Positions 15,317 through 19,201 of a stretch of 19,201 bases of DNA are shown here, piece by piece; within the stretch, counting starts at the first letter, position 1, and every line of letters starts with the position of its first letter. The stretch covers positions 1 through 19,201 of the forward strand of contig CANRCH010000013.1 of assembly GCA_947629065.1 (NCBI GenBank), in the 5' to 3' direction. The notes beneath the pieces were generated by a model. The model had not been told where the DNA came from. It saw only the letters and a list, made by a program, of their open reading frames with translations, and ran no database searches. Both the position numbers and the translations under genes were made by a program. Origin of the DNA: an uncultured Aliarcobacter sp. (GTDB taxonomy: Bacteria > Campylobacterota > Campylobacteria > Campylobacterales > Arcobacteraceae).

Positions 15317-16129
15317 CTATTTTTGATAAGGAATTAAACCTAATTTGTTTGTAATAGCTGCACCACTATCACTTTTCATATAGTTTATAAAAGCTTGTGC
15401 CAAAGGTTTTGGCTCACCTTTTGTAACCATATATAAACCTCTTGAAATATGATAATCTCCACTTAAAATAGTTTCAATACTAGGACATTTATCATCTATA
15501 CAAATAGCTTTTACACTATCATCAACTGTTCCAAAAGAGATAAATCCAATACCATTTTTATCTGATAAAATAGCTGTTTTCATAGCAGCATTTGAAGCTA
15601 CAACTTTTGCATCTTGAGAGAGTTGTGCTTTTTTAATACCTTCACTTGTAAATACTTCCATAGTTCCACTTGAAGCATCTCTTACATAAAGATTTATTTT
15701 TCCACCATTTAATCCTAGCTCACTAAAAGATTTTACTTTTCCAGTAAAAATATCTACTAGTTGCTCAGTTGTTAGATTTTTTGCATCTAAATTATTGTTT
15801 ACAATTACTGCAATTCCATCCATTGCAAAGATAAAACCTTGTAAGTTTCCTCTTTCTATTTCATCTTTTTTAGGAGCTCTTCCAGCATTTGCAATATCAA
15901 CTAACCCTTCAGTTACTTGCTTTATTCCAACACCAGTTCCACCACCAGCTATTGTCATATTAATATCTGGATATTTTTCCATAATATTTTTCATAGCCTC
16001 TTTTTCTGAAGCAATATGAGCAGTTCCACCAGCAATATTTAAAGTACCTTTTAGATTTTCAAATGGTTTTAAATCGTCTGCATTTGAAAAATAAAATAGT
16101 GCAAAGATTGATAAAATCAACTTTTTCAT
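15317..16129 (-). CDS. pstS: Periplasmic phosphate-binding protein PstS
   Basis: PstS captures phosphate in the periplasm and delivers it to PstCA. The 270-residue protein has a signal peptide (MKKLILSIFALFYFSNA, probable cleavage near residue 17). It has the PBP-fold phosphate-binding motifs GGGTGVGIKQVTEG (62-75), IANAGRAPKKDE (79-90) and RDASSGTMEVF (150-160). Cys210 and Cys215 (AICIDDKCPS) may form a disulphide. It belongs to the shorter PstS type. The ATG has AAGGAATTGAA upstream. It is the first gene of the operon, behind a 250-bp region with a candidate promoter about 105 bp upstream, so a long leader is possible. Confidence 0.93.
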   Translation of the reverse strand: MKKLILSIFALFYFSNADDLKPFENLKGTLNIAGGTAHIASEKEAMKNIMEKYPDINMTIAGGGTGVGIKQVTEGLVDIANAGRAPKKDEIERGNLQGFIFAMDGIAVIVNNNLDAKNLTTEQLVDIFTGKVKSFSELGLNGGKINLYVRDASSGTMEVFTSEGIKKAQLSQDAKVVASNAAMKTAILSDKNGIGFISFGTVDDSVKAICIDDKCPSIETILSGDYHISRGLYMVTKGEPKPLAQAFINYMKSDSGAAITNKLGLIPYQK

Positions 16130-16196
16130 TTCAATTCCTTTATATTTAGAAATTGGATAAGAAGTACAAAGAAGAGATTTGGAAAATATCTTTGTT

Positions 16197-16211
16197 GCTT
16201 AAACCTTAAGC
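16197..16211 (-). promoter_or_regulatory. Inverted repeat in the putative pstS leader
   Basis: GCTTAA-ACC-TTAAGC is a perfect 6-bp inverted repeat with a 3-nt spacer, about 70 bp upstream of the pstS ATG. It could be an operator or a leader hairpin. It does not match the E. coli Pho box, and I cannot assign a regulator. Confidence 0.3.
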
Positions 16212-16234
16212 CTGAATATCCAAAATAGAAAAAA

Positions 16235-16240
16235 AGTATA
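16235..16240 (-). promoter_or_regulatory. Candidate -10 box for pstSCAB
   Basis: On the minus strand AATTTTGATATACT gives TATACT with an upstream T-run, matching the context of the zinc-ribbon gene promoter. If correct, the pstS leader is about 100 nt long and contains the inverted repeat at 16197-16211. Confidence 0.35.
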
Positions 16241-16252
16241 TCAAAATTGTGA

Positions 16253-16258
16253 TAAAAT
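16253..16258 (+). promoter_or_regulatory. Candidate -10 box reading toward the micro-ORF and 66-residue gene
   Basis: TTGTGATAAAAT resembles the other -10 contexts in the window. It lies only about 13 bp from the minus-strand pstS -10 candidate, so the two would form a compact divergent promoter pair. Confidence 0.35.
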
Positions 16259-16286
16259 AAACTTATATTTTTAAAAAGGATAACTT

Positions 16287-16328
16287 ATGTATAAATATAG
16301 CAAAGATAAGGAAGAGCTTATATCTTAA
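16287..16328 (+). CDS. Possible 13-codon micro-ORF (leader peptide or gene remnant)
   Basis: An ATG at 16287 preceded by AAAAAGGATAACTT, one of the better ribosome sites in the window, opens a frame encoding MYKYSKDKEELIS and stops at 16328. A promoter candidate lies just upstream. The peptide is too short for homology. It could be a leader peptide, a small protein, or the surviving start of a lost gene. I keep it because of the ribosome site, not because of any coding statistic. Confidence 0.3.
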   Translation: MYKYSKDKEELIS

Positions 16329-16345
16329 AAACAAGTAGTTTTAGC

Positions 16346-16351
16346 TAGAAT
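16346..16351 (+). promoter_or_regulatory. Candidate -10 for the 66-residue membrane protein gene
   Basis: TTTTAGCTAGAAT gives TAGAAT in the same context as the panB and methyltransferase promoters; RNA would start about 25 nt before the ATG at 16383. Confidence 0.45.
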
Positions 16352-16382
16352 ATATTTTTTAATAAATATTAAGGAGTTTTAT

Positions 16383-16583
16383 ATGGCACAAAATACTGGA
16401 GAACCAAGTTTAAGAAAAATTGATGATTATGTTGGAAATGAATCAAAACAAAAAAGAAACACTGTGAGATTAATAGTTATTGTACTTCTAATAATTGGGG
16501 CTATTTTTACATATTTAAAAGAGCCAGAAGCTACACAAAATGCAAAAGAGATACAAGAAAAAACTTTAATTCCAGCAAAGTAA
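16383..16583 (+). CDS. Small single-span membrane protein of unknown function
   Basis: No recognised family. The 66-residue protein has a polar, Lys-rich N-terminal half (residues 1-28, including KQKRNTVR just before the membrane), one hydrophobic helix at about 29-44 (LIVIVLLIIGAIFTYL), and a short polar tail. By the positive-inside rule the N-terminus should face the cytoplasm and the tail the periplasm. There is no cleavable signal. Support for a real gene is an AAGGAG ribosome site at ideal spacing, a promoter candidate, and a strong terminator at its stop codon. It stands between the pst operon and the EamA permease on the opposite strand, so context does not suggest a role. Confidence 0.72.
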   Translation: MAQNTGEPSLRKIDDYVGNESKQKRNTVRLIVIVLLIIGAIFTYLKEPEATQNAKEIQEKTLIPAK

Positions 16584-16611
16584 AGAGCTTTTATAGTTCT
16601 TTACTTTTTTT
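16577..16611 (+). terminator. Rho-independent terminator after the 66-residue protein
   Basis: AAAGTAAAGA (16577-16586) pairs with TCTTTACTTT (16598-16607) around an 11-nt loop, followed by further T residues to 16611. It contains the stop codon of the small protein, and the stop codon of the convergent EamA gene lies in its loop. Confidence 0.7.
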
Positions 16612-17493
16612 ATTTAATATTTTAAAAATTCTATCTTTTAGAATAATTAAAAACACTGCAAAAATAATTAAAATTATTCCACAAATTAAAATAAATGTAA
16701 GCTTTTCATTAAATACAAAAACTCCTATAAATACAGCTGTCAAAGGTTCAAGTGCACCTAAAATTGAAGCATTTGTAGATCCAATTAATTGAATAGCTTT
16801 TACTAAAAAAAGAAGTGAAATAACAGTTGGGATAAGAGCTAAAAATAGGGTAAAAAACCACATATTGAAGTTTGTTAATGCTTGTAAATGGTAAGAATCT
16901 TGGAAAAGTGAGATTATAAATATTGTAATAGTACAAAATAGCATTGAATAAAATGTTGTTTTTAGTGCGGTTGTTTTTACATATTGATTAACTATGATTA
17001 TGTAAATTGAGTATAAAAAAGATGTAGATACTACCAATAAAATCCCAATATATGATATATTTGCTTCTTTACTACTTGCTAAAAGCATAACTCCTAAAAA
17101 AGCAAGTGCTATTGAAAAAATCTCTATAAAAGTGGATTTTTCTTTATAAAAAACAGCCATTAATATAGCAACAATAACTGGATATATAAATAATATGGTA
17201 CTAGCAAGTCCTGCATCCATAAATAAAAAGCTTGAATATAGTGTAATTGCAGAAAAAGCAAACAATACACCTAAAAGAATTAAAATTAAAAGTTCTTTAA
17301 AACTTACAAAAAAATTCTGTTTTTTATATAGTAGAAATAGTGCTAGAATTATTGAAGCAAATAAAAATCTATAAAATACAACAGATAGTACATTTAAGTT
17401 CTCTTCATATAAAAAAAGTGCCCCAAGTGGATTTAATCCATAAGCTATGGCTGAAAATATTGCAAGGTATATTCCTAGGGTTTTTGGACTCAA
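16591..17493 (-). CDS. EamA/DMT-family permease (drug/metabolite transporter)
   Basis: DMT permeases of this type have ten membrane helices in two EamA repeats and move amino acids, metabolites or drugs; the substrate cannot be read here. I place the start at TTG 17493, giving 300 residues beginning MSPKTLGIYLAIFSAIAYGLNP, preceded by TTTAGGAAAAAATT. This is nearly identical to the trpA ribosome site and fits the family start at the first helix. The longest open frame begins at 17664, but that would add 57 residues and overlap the divergent beta-barrel gene by 68 bp. The first repeat ends near ITLYSSFLFMDAGLASTILFIYPVIVAILMA; the second contains FTLFLALIPTVISLLFLVKAIQLIGSTNASILGALEPLTAVFIGVFVFNE, a typical EamA ending. 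The tail is basic. Confidence 0.87.
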   Translation of the reverse strand: MSPKTLGIYLAIFSAIAYGLNPLGALFLYEENLNVLSVVFYRFLFASIILALFLLYKKQNFFVSFKELLILILLGVLFAFSAITLYSSFLFMDAGLASTILFIYPVIVAILMAVFYKEKSTFIEIFSIALAFLGVMLLASSKEANISYIGILLVVSTSFLYSIYIIIVNQYVKTTALKTTFYSMLFCTITIFIISLFQDSYHLQALTNFNMWFFTLFLALIPTVISLLFLVKAIQLIGSTNASILGALEPLTAVFIGVFVFNEKLTFILICGIILIIFAVFLIILKDRIFKILNKKSKEL

Positions 17494-17522
17494 ATTTTTT
17501 CCTAAATAATTTTTAAAAAGGG

Positions 17523-17528
17523 ATTGTA
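17523..17528 (-). promoter_or_regulatory. Candidate -10 for the EamA permease
   Basis: On the minus strand TTTTATTGTACAAT gives TACAAT about 30 bp upstream of the TTG start at 17493, which supports that start over the longer frame. Confidence 0.35.
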
Positions 17529-17565
17529 CAATAAAAGAGGTTAAGGAGATTAAGGCTATATTTAA

Positions 17566-17571
17566 TATACT
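17566..17571 (+). promoter_or_regulatory. Candidate -10 for the beta-barrel protein gene
   Basis: TATACT within TATATTTAATATACT, about 25 bp upstream of the ATG at 17597. It shares a 103-bp divergent intergenic region with the EamA promoter candidate. Confidence 0.3.
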
Positions 17572-17596
17572 AAAGAAAATTATTAAAAGGAATTTT

Positions 17597-18070
17597 ATGA
17601 AAAAAATTATTTTTTCAACACTATTTTTAGCACTTTTTTCAAGTTCTATATTTGCTAGTAACACAAATGTTTATATTGGAGCAACGGCTGGAAAAGTAGA
17701 TAGTCATAGTTATACACAATTTACTCTTGGGCAAACAACAATGTACTCTTTTGATAGTGGAATACTTTTTGGTTTTGGAACAAGTGCATCTTATGGAAAA
17801 GTAAACAGTAAAAGTGTTACAACTTTGGAGCTTGAAGGAAGAGTTGGGTATGAGTTTATACATAATTTAAGAGCTTATGCTATTGGAAGTGGAAGTGCCC
17901 AGTTTTACGATAGCCACACTTACACAGGTCTTGGATATGGTGGTGCTTTGGAGTATAGATTAAATCATAATATGGCAATTGAAGGTAGTATAAAAACTAC
18001 AAAAATGAGTAGAAGTGGATATTCATATAGGTATAATACTTCAAATATTGGAATAAAGTTTGGTTTTTAA
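17597..18070 (+). CDS. Small outer-membrane beta-barrel protein (OmpA/opacity-like fold)
   Basis: The 157-residue precursor has a clear signal peptide (MKKIIFSTLFLALFSSSIFA, cleavage after about residue 20). The mature part of about 137 residues is rich in Gly, Ser, Tyr and Thr, with amphipathic alternation in about eight segments (NVYIGATAGKV, YTQFTLGQTTMYSF, GILFGFGTSASYGKV, VTTLELEGRVGYEFI, LRAYAIGSGSAQF, TYTGLGYGGALEYRL, MAIEGSIKTTKM, TSNIGIKFGF). It ends in Phe, the usual BamA recognition signal. This fits an eight-stranded outer-membrane barrel; its function is unknown. AAAAGGAATTTT precedes the ATG. The urea transporter starts 21 bp downstream with no terminator between them, although one lies inside the urea transporter frame. 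Confidence 0.82.
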   Translation: MKKIIFSTLFLALFSSSIFASNTNVYIGATAGKVDSHSYTQFTLGQTTMYSFDSGILFGFGTSASYGKVNSKSVTTLELEGRVGYEFIHNLRAYAIGSGSAQFYDSHTYTGLGYGGALEYRLNHNMAIEGSIKTTKMSRSGYSYRYNTSNIGIKFGF

Positions 18071-18091
18071 TCTATAAATATAAGAAAATTT

Positions 18092-18919
18092 ATGTATCTT
18101 AGAAGTTTTTCGCAAGTTATGTTTCAAAATAGCCCAATATCTGGGCTATTTTTCTTTTTAGGAGTTTTAATAAACTCAATTTCTATGGCAATATCAATGT
18201 TTGTTGCTGTTTTCTTTGCAAACTATTTTGCACAAAAATTAAATTATAGTAGTGAAGATATAGAAAATGGTTTATATGGATTTAATGCAAGTTTAGTAGG
18301 AATTGCATTTATACTATTTTTTAAACTAACTTTATGGTCAATAGTTTTACTTATATTTGCTAGTTTTTTGTCTGTAATAATTTTTGAATATATGAAAAAA
18401 AATATAAAAAGTTTCAAAGCATTTACTTTCCCTTTTATTTTAACAGTTTGGGTATTTTTATTTTTTCAAGGTTTTTTAGGGCTTGAAAGTGCTAGTGAAA
18501 ATATTGAAACAAGCACTTTTTCATATAGTTTTTTTGATGCAATTTTTACAAACTTTGCACAAGTATTTTTTCAAGACTATTATTTAAGTGGGATTTTATT
18601 TGCTATTGGAATATTCTTCAGTTCAAAAAGAGATTTCTTTTACACACTTTATGCATCACTTTTGGCAATATTTATAGCTGAGATTTTTGGATTTTTAGAT
18701 AATGAAATATCACTTGGATTGTATGGATATAATGCAGTTTTAGTGGCACTTGCCTTAATAAATAATGTAAATAATAAAAAAAGCTTTTTAACTATAAGTT
18801 TTGCAATAATTTGTTCAGTTTTTGTAGTAAAACTATTTTTTATATTTAATCTTATAGCTTTAACTTTCCCTTTTGTTTTAGTTTCGTGGATATTTTTGTA
18901 TAAAACATCTCAAGACTAG
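18092..18919 (+). CDS. Urea transporter (UT family, PF03253)
   Basis: UT proteins are trimeric channels for urea in the inner membrane. The 275-residue protein shows the diagnostic inverted duplication. Repeat 1 has SQVMFQNSPISGLFFFLG (7-24), NGLYGFNASLVGIA (59-72) and FTFPFILTVW (111-120). Repeat 2 has AQVFFQDYYLSGILFAIG (156-173), LGLYGYNAVLVALA (208-221) and LTFPFVLVSW (257-266). About ten hydrophobic helices are visible. The residues before ATG-proximal QVMFQN match family starts, so ATG 18092 is credible although the ribosome site is weak (AAGAAAATTT). No urease genes lie in the window. An intrinsic-terminator-like hairpin lies within codons 12-22, and the 3' end overlaps the convergent globin gene by 4 bp. 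Confidence 0.9.
   Translation: MYLRSFSQVMFQNSPISGLFFFLGVLINSISMAISMFVAVFFANYFAQKLNYSSEDIENGLYGFNASLVGIAFILFFKLTLWSIVLLIFASFLSVIIFEYMKKNIKSFKAFTFPFILTVWVFLFFQGFLGLESASENIETSTFSYSFFDAIFTNFAQVFFQDYYLSGILFAIGIFFSSKRDFFYTLYASLLAIFIAEIFGFLDNEISLGLYGYNAVLVALALINNVNNKKSFLTISFAIICSVFVVKLFFIFNLIALTFPFVLVSWIFLYKTSQD
18126..18159 (+). terminator. Terminator-like hairpin inside the 5' coding region of the urea transporter
   Basis: AAAATAGCCC (18126-18135) pairs perfectly with GGGCTATTTT (18143-18152) around a 7-nt loop; TCTTTTT follows. This has the layout of an intrinsic terminator with a GC-rich core, unusual for this AT-rich DNA. It encodes Q12 to about F20 of the transporter. It may end transcripts from the upstream barrel gene or act as an attenuator for the transporter. 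Confidence 0.6.
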
Positions 18920-18929
18920 TCGTCTTGAG
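18909..18929. terminator. Hairpin made from the overlapping 3' ends of two convergent genes
   Basis: CTCAAGAC (18909-18916) pairs with GTCTTGAG (18922-18929) around a 5-nt loop that carries the end of the urea transporter stop codon. Both genes end in Gln-Asp codons that form the arms. No strong T run follows on either side, so termination is possible but not assured. Confidence 0.45.
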
Positions 18930-19201
18930 TGTTGATCATCCATATTGAGAATATATCTAAATAGTCCCAAAACGATTTTAAAATATCTTCATCAATATCC
19001 AGTTTTTGTAAAAGAGGAATATAGCACTCAAGCCAAACAACTCTAGCTTTTGGAGTGATTTTAAATGGTTGATGTCTTACAAACATCATAGGAGCACCAC
19101 GATTTTCATTAAAATATTTTCTTCCACCACAAATTTGTATGAAAAAATCGCTTGAATTTATTTTTGCTTGTTCAAACTCTTCATCATCTTGTGGAAAAAT
19201 C
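18916..19201 (-). CDS. Truncated haemoglobin, group II-like, C-terminal part
   Basis: The frame is open to the window edge, so the N-terminus (helices A to about E) is missing; 94 residues plus the stop are present. The order FPQDDEEFEQAK, CGGRKYFNENRGAPMMFVRHQPFKIT, then ARVVWLECY matches the E-F-G region of truncated haemoglobins. His43 of the fragment (RHQPF) is the expected proximal haem ligand F8, and Trp56 is in the G8 position conserved in group II. These proteins bind O2, NO or CO in the cytoplasm; Campylobacter relatives serve in NO or oxygen handling. Group II rather than III is inferred from GG..YF....G.P and RHxPF. It converges on, and overlaps by 4 bp, the urea transporter gene. 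Confidence 0.85.
   Translation of the reverse strand, partial: IFPQDDEEFEQAKINSSDFFIQICGGRKYFNENRGAPMMFVRHQPFKITPKARVVWLECYIPLLQKLDIDEDILKSFWDYLDIFSIWMINTQDD

Noticed and set aside
16130..16260. Classical Pho box upstream of pstS
   Set aside because: No tandem CTGTCAT-like repeat is visible; the only repeat found (16197-16211) does not resemble it.
17494..17664. N-terminal 57 residues of the longest EamA reading frame
   Set aside because: They overlap the start of the divergent barrel gene, fall on both promoter candidates and do not fit the family start; the TTG at 17493 has a good ribosome site.
1..19201. Mobile element, CRISPR array, tRNA/rRNA or defence system
   Set aside because: No transposase, no repeated spacer array, no tRNA-like cloverleaf and no toxin-antitoxin or nuclease gene was found by eye. 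The integrase-like stretch in the second PPK2 lacks any recombinase catalytic domain.

Overview
The window reads as chromosome of an Arcobacter-like member of the Campylobacterota (Epsilonproteobacteria). The evidence is very low GC, AT-rich codon use, dense packing, a carboxynorspermidine decarboxylase of the type used for spermidine synthesis in this phylum, and many housekeeping proteins of epsilonproteobacterial character. This assignment is inferred from gene content and composition; no 16S gene is present. I see no IS element, prophage, CRISPR array, tRNA or rRNA. The longest stretch without a recognised gene is about 250 bp, upstream of pstS.

Layout. (1) 1-2705, plus strand: 3' part of nspC, then two tandem class I-type polyphosphate kinases (PPK2), closed by a strong terminator. 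The second PPK2 has an extra N-terminal module that resembles the arm-binding domain of tyrosine integrases. (2) 2787-5213, plus strand: tig-clpP-def, a nascent-protein processing and quality-control cluster. (3) 5221-5595, minus strand: a zinc-ribbon membrane protein, convergent with def. (4) 5702-7213, plus strand: comM (yifB). (5) 7228-10129, minus strand: a translationally coupled panB-ruvB-AI-2E-family transporter operon. (6) 10229-11707, plus strand: trpA-bpt, followed by a small exported protein (11780-12148). (7) 12182-16129, minus strand: a SAM methyltransferase downstream of a complete pstSCAB phosphate ABC transporter; no phoU, phoB or phoR is next to it. (8) 16130-16382 holds divergent promoter candidates and a possible 13-codon leader ORF, followed by a 66-residue single-membrane-span protein. 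(9) 16591-17493, minus strand: an EamA/DMT permease, divergent from a small outer-membrane beta-barrel protein (17597-18070). (10) 18092-18919, plus strand: a urea transporter whose 3' end overlaps, head-on, a truncated haemoglobin gene that runs off the window.

Convergent gene pairs are separated by compact hairpins that often include the stop codons. Four genes appear to start at TTG (trpA, pstB, the AI-2E-family gene and the EamA gene); for trpA and the EamA gene this choice shortens the longest ORF considerably.

Most of the window is ordinary core genome. The points most worth a second look are the integrase-arm-like extension on the second PPK2, an intrinsic-terminator-shaped hairpin inside the start of the urea transporter coding sequence, the nspC-ppk2-ppk2 arrangement, and the pstS upstream region with its micro-ORF. 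Nothing here is clearly a new defence or mobile system.
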